DNA from: Pseudodesulfovibrio cashew
GTDB lineage: Bacteria; Desulfobacterota; Desulfovibrionia; Desulfovibrionales; Desulfovibrionaceae
Length of the DNA: 64,000 nt
Assembly (NCBI RefSeq): GCF_009762795.1
Contig: NZ_CP046400.1
Location: 2,147,501 to 2,211,500, forward strand
Reading direction: 5' to 3'
Both the position numbers and the translations under genes were made by a program. Of this stretch, positions 28,768 through 37,084 are shown one piece after another; positions within the stretch are counted from its first letter, which is position 1; the number at the start of each line of letters is the position of its first letter. Under the pieces are notes generated by a model. That model was given only the letters and a program-made list of their open reading frames with translations, was not told the origin of the DNA and did no database searches.

Positions 28768-29352
28768 TCAGGCATGTATCCCCTGGAGCGTCTGGCGGAC
28801 CAGGGAACTTGCGAAGTCCGCGTCGCCCAGGGCGCGGCCGACCATCATTCGGTACCAGAGGGGGCCGAACAGCGCGTCCACGGCCACGTCGGTATCCGTT
28901 GAGGGATGGATTTCACCCCGCCGTATGCCGCGTTCCAGGATTTCCCTGACCCGCTCCCGGCGGCCCCGGATGAAACCGGAATAAAATTGTTCAGCGATGG
29001 CATTGTCGGTCTGGGCCTCTGCCATGAGGCCGATCATGGCGCAGGGCGACGGCGCTTCGCTGATGGCGGAAAAGACCTTTGTCAGAAGGACTTCGAGGTC
29101 GTTGCGTACCGAACCCGTATCCGGGGCGGGGGTCCGTTGATTCAGCCTTTCACCGTAGGCCTCGATGACCAGCGCCGCCTTGGAGGGCCACCAGCGGTAG
29201 ATGGTCTGCTTGCCCACGCCGGCGCGTGCGGCGATGCCTTCGATGGTCAGGCTCACGTATCCTTTCTGCTCGAGAAGCTCGATGGTGGCGGTCAGAATGG
29301 CCTCGTGGGACCGGGGGCTGCGCCGCCTCCCTGGCTGTTCGGTGTTGCTCAT
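28768..29352 (-). CDS. TetR-family transcriptional regulator
   Basis: 194 residues. The HTH lies at about 16-60 (LEQKGYVSLTIEGIAARAGVGKQTIYRWWPSKAAL), with a helical ligand-binding C-terminal domain of the TetR_C type. It is divergent from a second TetR gene. A nested palindrome lies immediately upstream of its start, consistent with autorepression. The effector and other targets are not evident. Confidence 0.92.
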   Translation of the reverse strand: MSNTEQPGRRRSPRSHEAILTATIELLEQKGYVSLTIEGIAARAGVGKQTIYRWWPSKAALVIEAYGERLNQRTPAPDTGSVRNDLEVLLTKVFSAISEAPSPCAMIGLMAEAQTDNAIAEQFYSGFIRGRRERVREILERGIRRGEIHPSTDTDVAVDALFGPLWYRMMVGRALGDADFASSLVRQTLQGIHA

Positions 29353-29370
29353 GGGTTCGGGTAATAGATG

Positions 29371-29418
29371 AAACGAGACGTTCCGTCAAAGACTTTGACA
29401 ATACGTCTCGTCTCGTTT
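29371..29418. promoter_or_regulatory. Nested palindromic operator upstream of the minus-strand TetR gene
   Basis: The outer arms AAACGAGACG (29371-29380) and CGTCTCGTTT (29409-29418) enclose GTCAAAGACTTTGAC (29385-29399), a palindrome of two 7-base arms around one base. It lies 19 bases before the TetR start. The layout fits an autoregulatory operator; which palindrome is bound cannot be told from sequence. Confidence 0.65.
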
Positions 29419-29589
29419 GCTGGAGACTGCTTTGGGGACGGCCTTTCTGAGAGGTGGATAGTCGATTCCCGTATCTTGTCAGACTGTATGTGAGCTGAAA
29501 TTTTTTTCTGATAAAAACGATAAATTGAAGAAAATATCATTTCGGAGAAAACGGTGACGGACTTTTTTTCAACAATTCAGGAACTGTCC

Positions 29590-29630
29590 ACAGCAAAACT
29601 GAGCGAGCGCTCAGTTTTGCTGTTTTTTTT
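29590..29630 (+). promoter_or_regulatory. TetR-type operator that also forms a terminator-like hairpin
   Basis: The arms ACAGCAAAACTGAGC (29590-29604) and GCTCAGTTTTGCTGT (29609-29623) are perfectly complementary around GAGC and run into eight T residues. The core CTGAGCGAGCGCTCAG resembles palindromes bound by TetR proteins and recurs at 29662-29687. The T-run means that a transcript entering from the left would meet an intrinsic terminator. Confidence 0.7.
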
Positions 29631-29661
29631 GACATTAGAGTCGGCTGCGAGGTAGTTTTCG

Positions 29662-29687
29662 AAAAACTGAGTGAGCACTCGGTTTTT
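29662..29687. promoter_or_regulatory. Second TetR-type operator
   Basis: AAAAACTGAGT, spacer GAGC, ACTCGGTTTTT: the same core as the site at 29590-29623, with one mismatch between arms. It is 25 bases before the ATG of the plus-strand TetR gene. Two matched sites in front of that gene support autorepression. Confidence 0.72.
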
Positions 29688-29712
29688 GGAAGGAAACTGG
29701 AAAGGACAGGTA

Positions 29713-30297
29713 ATGAAAAAGAAGGAAGCCATACTCAGGGTCGCAACGGTGATGTTCGCGAATAAGGGGTTTGCGGACACATCCGGGCAGGAACTCGCCC
29801 GGTTGACCGGCGTGGCCGAGGGGACGATCTTCTATCATTACAAGAGCAAGGAAGGTTTGCTGCTGGCCATTCTGGAGAAGACCAGGGACGAGATAGTGGA
29901 CCAGATCGAACGGTTCTTCGAGAACAGGCCGTTCAGCAATGGTCTGGAGATGACGGAGGAGGTCGTCGCCTTCTATCTCTACCTGGCCGGATTGATGGAA
30001 GATCATTTCCAGCTGTTGCACAGGCACTTCGTCTACAAGTTCTCCGAGTCCAATCCGGAGATCAGGCGGAGCCTGGAATCCATCTATAACTGGCTGGTCG
30101 ACGTTTTCGAACGAGCGATTACGGTCGGCCAGGAGGACGGGTCCATCAATCCGGATATCCACCCAAGAAAATCGGCGCTCATTCTGTTTACCATGGTAGA
30201 TGGACTGGTTCGTTTCAAAAACCATAACCTGTATGACGCGGGCGCGCTGTTCAACGAGCTGATCGAGACGTGCCGGAGGATGTTGCGGGTTATCTAG
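29713..30297 (+). CDS. TetR-family transcriptional regulator (upstream of SulP)
   Basis: 194 residues starting MKKKEAILRVATVMFANKG, an HTH of TetR type with TSGQELARLTGVAEGTIFYHYKSKEGLL. The ATG at 29713 has AAGGACAGG upstream. The C-terminal domain is helical with aromatic residues (FYLYLAGLMEDHFQLLHRHF), suggesting a hydrophobic or aromatic effector. It ends 14 bases before the SulP start, so it is likely in the same transcription unit and may control the transporter-relay operon that follows. Confidence 0.92.
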   Translation: MKKKEAILRVATVMFANKGFADTSGQELARLTGVAEGTIFYHYKSKEGLLLAILEKTRDEIVDQIERFFENRPFSNGLEMTEEVVAFYLYLAGLMEDHFQLLHRHFVYKFSESNPEIRRSLESIYNWLVDVFERAITVGQEDGSINPDIHPRKSALILFTMVDGLVRFKNHNLYDAGALFNELIETCRRMLRVI

Positions 30298-30311
30298 TAA
30301 GGAAGAGGCAA

Positions 30312-32438
30312 GTGTTACTTAAAATTTTCCCATTTATTGACTGGTTTAAAGGGTACAACATGGCGTCGCTCCGTGCCGACGCCATCGCGGGGCTTACGGT
30401 CGCCCTGGTGCTCATTCCGCAATCCATGGCGTACGCCCAGCTGGCGGGCATGCCCGCCTATTACGGCCTGTACGCTTCCTTTCTCCCTCCGCTCATCGCC
30501 GCGCTGTTCGGCTCCAGCCGTCAGCTGGCCACCGGCCCGGTGGCCGTTGTCTCGCTGATGACTGCGGCCTCGCTGGAACCGCTGGCCACCGCAGGCAGCG
30601 AAGGCTACATCGCCTACGCCATCCTGCTCGCGCTCATGGTCGGCCTGTTCCAGTTCCTGCTCGGTGTGCTCAAGCTCGGCCTGGTGGTCAACTTCCTGTC
30701 CCACCCGGTTGTCAACGGCTTCACCAACGCCGCCGCCATCATCATCGCGTCCTCCCAGCTCTCCAAGATGTTCGGGGTCTACGTGGACAAGGCGGAGCAT
30801 CACTATGAAACCATCATCCGCGTGGTGGAGGGAGCCTTTCATTACACCCATCTGCCCACTCTGGGCATGGGCGTGCTCGCCTTCGTGATCATGATAGTGC
30901 TCAAGCGCGTCAACCCGAAGATCCCCAACGTCCTGGTGGCGGTGGTCGTGACCACGGCCGTTTCCTGGGGTGTGGGCTTCAACCACGACTCCTCGGCTTC
31001 CGTGGACGCAATCAAGTCTCCCGAGGCCATTGAGGCCATCGCCGGGTTCAACGCCGCCGTGGCCGGCATCGACAACCTCGCCCTGGAGCGCACCGCGCTC
31101 AACTCGCGCCTGGAAGAGGCCAAGTCCTCCAAGGACGCCATCGGCGTCCTCGATGCAGAGCACGACCTGAGCGTCCTGAATCTGAAGATCGCCCGCCTTA
31201 AGCATGAGGCGCACACCCAGCGCACCTTCCTGCGCGAGATGCTTTTCGACGGCGTCGAGGCGCCCGGCGGCGCTCTCGCCTTTTATGCCAGGGGCTCCGT
31301 GCCCTCCGGCATGCAGGCCGACGGCCGCACCTGGCGCGTCAAGGTCGGCAACACCAAGCTGGACACCACCAAGCTGAAGATGATGGGCGGCGGTGCCGTG
31401 GTCGGCACCGTGCCTTCGGGCATCCCGGCCATCTCCGCACCGTCCCTGGACATGAAGATCATGCTCCATCTGATCCCGTTCGCTGCCATCATCTCGTTGC
31501 TCGGCTTCATGGAGGCCATCTCCATCGCCAAGGCAATGGCCGCCAAGACCGGCCAGCGGCTTGACCCCAACCAGGAACTCATCGGCCAGGGCCTGGCCAA
31601 CATGCTCGGCGCGTGCGGCAAGTCCTATCCTGCCTCGGGCTCCTTCTCCCGTTCGGCGGTCAATCTACAGGCCGGAGCCGTCTCCGGCATGTCCAGCGTG
31701 TTTACCTCGCTGATGGTCGTCATCGCTCTCCTGTTCTTCACGCCGCTGCTCTATCACCTGCCCCAGGCGGTGCTGGCCGCGGTCATCATGATGGCCGTCA
31801 TCGGCCTGATCAACGCGTCCGGCTTCATCCACGCGTGGAAAGCGCAGTGGTATGACGGCGCCATCTCCATCATCTCCTTTGTCTGCACCCTGGCCTTCGC
31901 GCCGCACCTGGACAAGGGCATCATGGTCGGCGTGGCTCTCTCCCTGGGCGTCTTTCTGTACAAGTCCATGCGTCCCCGCGTCGCATCCCTGTCCAGGAGT
32001 GAGGACCGGTCCCTGCGTGACGCCACCCACTTCGGCCTCAAGGAGTGCAAGCACATCTCGCTGGTCCGCTTCGACGGCCCGCTCTTCTTCGCCAACGCGA
32101 GCTTCCTGGAGGACAAGATCACCGACCGGATGATGAACAGCAAGACGCTGCGTCATATCATCATCGTCGCCAACGGCATCAACGACATGGACGCCTCGGG
32201 CGAGGAAGCCCTGTCGCTGATCGTGGACAAGGTCCGCGCCGCCGGTCTGGACATCTCCCTGTGCGGGGTCAACGAGGCGGTCATGGCCGTGCTCGAGCGC
32301 ACCCACCTGCTGGAGAAGATCGGCAAGGATCACGTCTATCCGACCATGGAGACCGCCATTGTGGAAACGCAGAAGAGCACCCACACCGGTTGCGACGAAA
32401 GCGAATGTCCGCTGACCAGCTATTGCACGTTGGCCTAA
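30312..32438 (+). CDS. SulP-family anion permease with STAS domain and large insertion
   Basis: 708 residues from a GTG at 30312 preceded by GGAAGAGG. The conserved first SulP segment is present (AGLTVALVLIPQSMAYAQLAGMPAYYGLYA-type), as are the multiple transmembrane segments. A cytoplasmic STAS domain lies at about 575-690. Between a transmembrane segment ending near 222 and the conserved VGTVPSGIPAI loop near 364 there is about 130 residues of soluble, coiled-coil-rich sequence not found in typical SulP proteins. The C-terminal tail has CDESECPLTSYC cysteines. SulP proteins carry sulfate, bicarbonate, or other anions; the substrate here is unknown. It heads a run of signalling genes. Confidence 0.92.
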   Translation: MLLKIFPFIDWFKGYNMASLRADAIAGLTVALVLIPQSMAYAQLAGMPAYYGLYASFLPPLIAALFGSSRQLATGPVAVVSLMTAASLEPLATAGSEGYIAYAILLALMVGLFQFLLGVLKLGLVVNFLSHPVVNGFTNAAAIIIASSQLSKMFGVYVDKAEHHYETIIRVVEGAFHYTHLPTLGMGVLAFVIMIVLKRVNPKIPNVLVAVVVTTAVSWGVGFNHDSSASVDAIKSPEAIEAIAGFNAAVAGIDNLALERTALNSRLEEAKSSKDAIGVLDAEHDLSVLNLKIARLKHEAHTQRTFLREMLFDGVEAPGGALAFYARGSVPSGMQADGRTWRVKVGNTKLDTTKLKMMGGGAVVGTVPSGIPAISAPSLDMKIMLHLIPFAAIISLLGFMEAISIAKAMAAKTGQRLDPNQELIGQGLANMLGACGKSYPASGSFSRSAVNLQAGAVSGMSSVFTSLMVVIALLFFTPLLYHLPQAVLAAVIMMAVIGLINASGFIHAWKAQWYDGAISIISFVCTLAFAPHLDKGIMVGVALSLGVFLYKSMRPRVASLSRSEDRSLRDATHFGLKECKHISLVRFDGPLFFANASFLEDKITDRMMNSKTLRHIIIVANGINDMDASGEEALSLIVDKVRAAGLDISLCGVNEAVMAVLERTHLLEKIGKDHVYPTMETAIVETQKSTHTGCDESECPLTSYCTLA

Positions 32439-32458
32439 TAGCATAAAAGGAGAATGTC

Positions 32459-33676
32459 ATGTCTGTCATAACCGTATTCAACGGCCTGTTCTCCGAAGCC
32501 GGTGTGGTGGTAAAGCGCGTGGTTGACGCCACGGGCTACCGCCTGGTCACCGACCAGGAGATCGTGTCCAAGGCCGCATCGCTGTCCGGTATGTCCGAGG
32601 GCAAGATCGCCCGGGCTTTCCAGGCCAAGACCTCCGTCTTCAACGCCTTCAGCCACGAAAAGGAGCGGGCCGTTGCCTGGCTCCGGCTGGCCATGGCCGA
32701 CAAGCTCATGGAACAGGACAACATCCTGTTCTCAGGCTTCGCCTCCCAGCTTCCGCCCGTGGATATAGACCATATCCTCAAGGTCTGTCTGATCTCGGAT
32801 ATGAAGCACCGCCTGGCCATCGCCGAGAGCACCGAAGGGTATGCGGAGAAGCACGCCCTCAAGCTCATCCACAAGGACGACGAGGACCGCGCCGCATGGG
32901 TCGAGCTGGTCAGGGGCGTGAGTGACCCCTGGTCCAAGGAACTCTATGACGTGGTGGTGCCTGTCAGCGCCTCCGGCGTCGATGGGAGCGCCGACCTGAT
33001 CGTCGAGCAGCTCGGCAATGCCGCCGTGCAGGTCACTGATGTGTCCCGGGCCAAGGTTGAGAACTTCGTGCTCGCTGCCAAGGTGGGGACCGCACTGGCC
33101 GCTACCGGGCATAGCGCGGAAGTCCGTGCCGACAACGGCACCGTGACCCTGACCATCAACAAGCACGTCCTCATGCTTGAACGGCTTGAGCGGGAGCTCT
33201 CCGAGATCGCCGGAAGCGTGGATGGCGTGAAAAAGGTCGAGGCAACCGTAGGCAAAGGCTTTCACCAGAACGACATCTATCGTAGAATGGACTTCGACCT
33301 TCCTTCCAAGGTCCTGCTGGTTGACGATGAGCGGGAGTTTGTCCAGACCCTGTCCGAGCGTCTGATGATGCGCGACATGGGGGCCGCCGTGGTTTATGAT
33401 GGCGAGTCCGCCCTGAACCTGGTCAAGGACGACGAGCCCGAGGTCATGATCCTCGACCTCAAGATGCCCGGCATCGACGGCATCGAGGTCCTGCGCCGGG
33501 TCAAGCGCGAGCACCCGGACGTGGAGGTCATCATCCTCACCGGCCACGGTTCCGAGAAGGACCGCGACGTGTGCATGGGGCTGGGCGCGTTTGCCTACCT
33601 GCACAAGCCCGTGGACATCGACCTCCTGAGCAAGACGCTCAAGGCGGCCAATGAGAAGGTCAAGAATAACGGATAA
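32459..33676 (+). CDS. Pseudo-cytidylate-kinase / BON-like / receiver fusion protein
   Basis: 405 residues in three parts. Residues 1-168 resemble the cytidylate-kinase-like family (VVDATGYRLVTDQEIVSKAA), but the P-loop position reads NGLFSEAG and lacks the GxxxxGK/GSGG residues, so ATP binding by that loop is doubtful. Residues about 175-268 look like a BON-type or small alpha/beta domain. Residues 284-402 are a full receiver (LLVDDE, Asp333 in MILDLKMPG, ILTGHG, LHKPVD). It starts 20 bases after SulP with AAGGAGAATGTC upstream. It probably binds a small ligand or protein and is switched by phosphorylation; both roles are inferred. Confidence 0.8.
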   Translation: MSVITVFNGLFSEAGVVVKRVVDATGYRLVTDQEIVSKAASLSGMSEGKIARAFQAKTSVFNAFSHEKERAVAWLRLAMADKLMEQDNILFSGFASQLPPVDIDHILKVCLISDMKHRLAIAESTEGYAEKHALKLIHKDDEDRAAWVELVRGVSDPWSKELYDVVVPVSASGVDGSADLIVEQLGNAAVQVTDVSRAKVENFVLAAKVGTALAATGHSAEVRADNGTVTLTINKHVLMLERLERELSEIAGSVDGVKKVEATVGKGFHQNDIYRRMDFDLPSKVLLVDDEREFVQTLSERLMMRDMGAAVVYDGESALNLVKDDEPEVMILDLKMPGIDGIEVLRRVKREHPDVEVIILTGHGSEKDRDVCMGLGAFAYLHKPVDIDLLSKTLKAANEKVKNNG

Positions 33677-33694
33677 TTGAAGCCGGGTGGCGTT

Positions 33695-35422
33695 ATGGCG
33701 ATAATGGACATGATCAAACCAACGTTCTGGGATACCGATTCCAGTCTTGGACCGGGCAAGAGCCTGTTCAACTATCGGCGCATCTGGCGTTTCGCCATCG
33801 CGTTGCTGACGGTTGTCGCGCTCATCCCGCTGCTGGTCATGGCAACCATCGACTATAACGTCACCCGGAGTTCCCTGGAATCCGAAAACCTCCTGCGCAC
33901 CGCACGGACTACCTCCAATACGCGGCGCACCGTGGCGTCCTTTCTGAAGGAGCGAACCAAGGCATTGGACTTCCTGGCTGAGCACGAAGGAATCGCCAAC
34001 CTGCGGGACTGCGACAACCTGGCTTCCATCCTGGCTTCGCTCAAGTCCAGCTTTGGCGGCTTCGTGGACATCGGCATCATCAACAACCAGGGCAGCCAGA
34101 TCGCCTACATCGGGCCATACGACCTGTTGGGCAGGGACTACCGGGACCAGGCGTGGTTCGAGAACACCATGACCCAGGGGACCTACGTCAGCAACGTTTT
34201 CCTCGGCTTTCGCGATGAGCCCCACCTGGTGGTGGCGCGCAAGGTCTACGACGCCAAGGCGGACGAGGCCTACATCCTGCGGGCCACCCTGGACACGGCC
34301 CAGTTCAACGCCATGCTGGCCTCTCTGGACCTGCCGGGCGGTGGCGACGCCTTCCTGGTTGACGTGGACGGCCTGATTCAGACGCCCTCCAAATTTCATG
34401 GCAAGCTGTTGCAGAAGGTGGACGTGGATATCCCGGGCTATTCGGAGAAGACCAGCGTTCAGCAGACCAGGGGAGGGGACGGCACCGAGTATACCGTGGG
34501 CTACGCCTACGTGCGCGGCACCCCGTTCGTGGTCTTGGTGGTTAAGCATACAGAGGAGCTGATGAAGCCGCTCCGGACCATCCGCATGGAGCTGCTCTGG
34601 ATATTGGCCACGAGCGTCGCCCTCATTCTGCTGGTTATCGTCGGCGTTGCCACCTACATGGTCAACAAAATCTATATTGCGGACCAGACCCGGGCGCGGA
34701 CCCTGCACCGCATGGAGCACACCAACCGCATGGCCTCCATCGGCAGGCTGGCCGCGGGTGTGGCCCATGAGATCAACAACCCGCTGGCCATCATCAACGA
34801 GAAGGCCGGGCTGATCAGCGATTTGTTCCATTTCAAGCAGGAATACGCTCAAGACGAGCGGTTGCAGAAGAACATCCAGTCGATTATCGACTCCGTGGCG
34901 CGTTGCGGCAGGATCACCAAGCGGTTGCTCAGTTTCGCCCGGCACATCGACGTGGAGATGGACTCCATCAAGTTCAAGGAACTGGCCGACGAGGTCATCG
35001 ATTTCCTTCGCAAGGAGGCTGAGTACCGGTCCATCACCCTGGATATGAACATCCCGGAGGACCTTCCGGAATTCATCTCGGACCGAGGCAAGCTCCAGCA
35101 GATTTTTCTCAACCTGGTGAACAACGCCTTTCAGGCGATGAGCGATGGTGGTACGTTGTCCATCTCGGCGGCCAAGGCCGCCAAGGACTCGCTGGTTTTC
35201 ACCGTGGCTGACGACGGCTGCGGCATCCCCGAAACGGATCTCAAGCGGATTTTCGACCCATTCTTTTCCACCAAGAAGAAGACCGGCGGGACCGGGCTCG
35301 GGCTTTCCATCACCTACGGCCTTGTGCAGGAGCTCGGCGGAACCATGTCCGTCGAGAGCGAGGTGGGCCGGGGGACGAAATTCACCATAACAATGCCCCT
35401 GGCGGGGCCGGACAAAGCGTGA
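33695..35422 (+). CDS. Membrane sensor histidine kinase with Cache-type domain (SulP-linked)
   Basis: 575 residues from the ATG at 33695 (a TTG at 33677 would add six). TM1 is near 32-52. The extracytoplasmic Cache-like domain runs from about 55 to 290 (GIINNQGSQIAYIGPYDLLGRDYRDQAWF). TM2 is near 300-325. HisKA has GVAHEINNPLAI, and HATPase_c has LVNNAFQAM, DDGCGIPE and [11 protein letters not shown]. Its sensor resembles that of the kinase at 4270 (IAYIGPYDLLG versus [11 protein letters not shown]), so the two transporter-linked kinases are related. It overlaps the following receiver by 4 bases. Confidence 0.92.
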   Translation: MAIMDMIKPTFWDTDSSLGPGKSLFNYRRIWRFAIALLTVVALIPLLVMATIDYNVTRSSLESENLLRTARTTSNTRRTVASFLKERTKALDFLAEHEGIANLRDCDNLASILASLKSSFGGFVDIGIINNQGSQIAYIGPYDLLGRDYRDQAWFENTMTQGTYVSNVFLGFRDEPHLVVARKVYDAKADEAYILRATLDTAQFNAMLASLDLPGGGDAFLVDVDGLIQTPSKFHGKLLQKVDVDIPGYSEKTSVQQTRGGDGTEYTVGYAYVRGTPFVVLVVKHTEELMKPLRTIRMELLWILATSVALILLVIVGVATYMVNKIYIADQTRARTLHRMEHTNRMASIGRLAAGVAHEINNPLAIINEKAGLISDLFHFKQEYAQDERLQKNIQSIIDSVARCGRITKRLLSFARHIDVEMDSIKFKELADEVIDFLRKEAEYRSITLDMNIPEDLPEFISDRGKLQQIFLNLVNNAFQAMSDGGTLSISAAKAAKDSLVFTVADDGCGIPETDLKRIFDPFFSTKKKTGGTGLGLSITYGLVQELGGTMSVESEVGRGTKFTITMPLAGPDKA

Positions 35423-35778
35423 GCGCAATGAAAGTACTTTTGGTTGACGACGAAGTGGAGCTGGTTTCCGCCATGGCGGAGCGGCTCGGATTCCGGGGCG
35501 TTGAGGCGGACTGGACCGACAATGGCGCTTCCGCCCTTGAGATGGCGGAGAAGACGGACTATGACGTGGCCGTTCTGGATATGAAGATGCCCAAGATCAG
35601 CGGCCTGGAGCTTCAGGAGAAGTTGGCTGAAAAACATCCGGGCATGCGGTTCATCTTCCTTTCCGGACATGGCTCGGAAAAGGACTTCAAGGCGGGTTGC
35701 GCCGCCGGATGCGAATATTTGATCAAGCCCATCCAACTGGAAGACCTGTTGGAAAAACTCAATCAGGCCGTCTGCTAG
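35419..35778 (+). CDS. Single-domain response regulator (SulP block, receiver 2)
   Basis: 119 residues, a pure receiver: LLVDDE, Asp54 in VAVLDMKMPK, FLSGHG and YLIKPIQ. The start is GTG in a GTGA overlap with the kinase stop; the ATG three codons later is an alternative. It is the likely direct phosphate acceptor for the upstream kinase. No output domain is present. Confidence 0.9.
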   Translation: MSAMKVLLVDDEVELVSAMAERLGFRGVEADWTDNGASALEMAEKTDYDVAVLDMKMPKISGLELQEKLAEKHPGMRFIFLSGHGSEKDFKAGCAAGCEYLIKPIQLEDLLEKLNQAVC

Positions 35779-35791
35779 GCCGGGAGCGCCC

Positions 35792-36430
35792 ATGACCACA
35801 TCCGCCTCCGAAGCCCACCAGGGGCTGCAATTTTTCGGACGTATAAGCGCGTCCGTGTCCCATGAGATCAAGAACGTCTTCGCCGTAATCAACGAGTCGG
35901 CGGGCCTGATCGAGGACTTCACGCTCATGGCCGAGCGCGGCATGCCCATCCAGCCGGAAAAGCTGAAGAGTGTCGCGGCCTCCATCCAGGGCCAAGTTCG
36001 GCGCGGTGATTCCATCGTCCGTAACATGAACGCGTTCGCGCATTCCGCCGACGAACCGGTGCGGGAAGTGAACCTGGCTGAAACCCTGGGCCTCATCGTG
36101 GCCCTGACCACCCGACTGGCCGACATGAAACAGGTCAGGCTGACCCTGGGGGATTGCGAATCGATCTCCAGGAAGGCCAACCCCTTTGACCTGATGCGGC
36201 TGCTGCATGGAGCCATGGAGGCCTGTCTCGACGGGCTGGCTCCCGGTGACAGTCTGGTGGCGTGTGTGAAGTCCGCAGACGGCGGCGCATCGTTCTCCCT
36301 TTCCGCCCCCGGAAAGGATGTGCCGTTCGCGAGTGATGCATCGCTTTCCTCCCTGGCGCAGGCAATGGGCCTGCGCATTATCTCGGAGGAAGGCACCGGG
36401 ACTCTTGAGCTGCTGTTCCCGGCGGCTTGA
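35792..36430 (+). CDS. Histidine-kinase-like phosphotransfer protein lacking a functional ATP-binding domain
   Basis: 212 residues. The N-terminal dimerisation helix region has an H-box ISASVSHEIKNVFAVINES (His24), as in HisKA. The C-terminal half is roughly the size of a HATPase_c domain but lacks the DxGxG, N-box asparagine and GLGL motifs expected for ATP binding; it ends GTGTLELLFPAA. It therefore looks like a Spo0B-type phosphotransferase or pseudokinase that could shuttle phosphate between the receivers on either side. It lies 13 bases after one receiver and 43 before another. Confidence 0.75.
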   Translation: MTTSASEAHQGLQFFGRISASVSHEIKNVFAVINESAGLIEDFTLMAERGMPIQPEKLKSVAASIQGQVRRGDSIVRNMNAFAHSADEPVREVNLAETLGLIVALTTRLADMKQVRLTLGDCESISRKANPFDLMRLLHGAMEACLDGLAPGDSLVACVKSADGGASFSLSAPGKDVPFASDASLSSLAQAMGLRIISEEGTGTLELLFPAA

Positions 36431-36473
36431 GAACCCGCGTAACATTACATTCAACTTAAGCAGGAGAAATACA

Positions 36474-36902
36474 ATGCCAGAAAAAGTGTTGCTCATCGAC
36501 GACGAAGAGGAATTCCTGAGCGCGCTGTCCGAACGGATGGAGATTCGCGGCATGAATGTCACCACGGCGTCCAACGCCGATGCCGCAGTCACCGCCCTGG
36601 ACAACAACGAGTTCGACGCCATCATCCTTGACCTGCAGATGCCCGACATGAACGGCATCGAGATGCTCAAGGTCATCAAGAAGAGCCACCCCGAGATGCA
36701 GGTCATCCTGCTCACCGGCAAGGCCACGTTGGAGGCGGGTATAGAGGCCATGAAGCTCGGTGCCATGGACTTCATGGAAAAGCCCGCGGACATCCAGTCC
36801 CTCACCGAGAAGATCAAGAAGGCTCAGGCCAAGAAGATGCTTCTGGTGGAAAAGCAAACGGCCGACAAGGTCGACGAGATCCTCAAGTCAAAGGGTTGGT
36901 AG
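36474..36902 (+). CDS. Single-domain response regulator (SulP block, receiver 3)
   Basis: 142 residues: LLIDDEEE, Asp53 in IILDLQMPD, LLTGKA and FMEKPADI, with a charged helical tail (KKAQAKKMLLVEKQTADKV). CAGGAGAAAT precedes the ATG at 36474. It closes the transporter-signalling operon and is followed by a terminator at 37033-37070. Confidence 0.92.
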   Translation: MPEKVLLIDDEEEFLSALSERMEIRGMNVTTASNADAAVTALDNNEFDAIILDLQMPDMNGIEMLKVIKKSHPEMQVILLTGKATLEAGIEAMKLGAMDFMEKPADIQSLTEKIKKAQAKKMLLVEKQTADKVDEILKSKGW

Positions 36903-37032
36903 GCCTTCCCCAGGGGGATGGCTTCGGCGAAAGCGGCTTCTGCAGGGCCGCCCGCCGGAAGATGCGGCAGAGCCGGTACGCGGACGCGCGGCCGGTAAGG
37001 CCCTGTCTCGACCCGTAGGCCGAAACCAAGGA

Positions 37033-37070
37033 AAGCCCCGCAGCCGTTGGCTGCGGGGCTTGGTTTTTTA
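37033..37070 (+). terminator. Rho-independent terminator ending the SulP-relay operon
   Basis: AAGCCCCGCAGCC (37033-37045) and GGCTGCGGGGCTT (37049-37061) form a perfect 13-bp stem with loop GTT, followed by GG and six T residues. The intervening 36903-37032 stretch holds nothing else I can support. Confidence 0.92.
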
Positions 37071-37084
37071 TAGACGCACCAGGA

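Noticed and set aside
32732..35428. Open frame of almost 900 codons antisense to the receiver fusion and Cache kinase
   Set aside because: It spans two well-supported genes on the other strand, shows no domain, and arises from codon bias.
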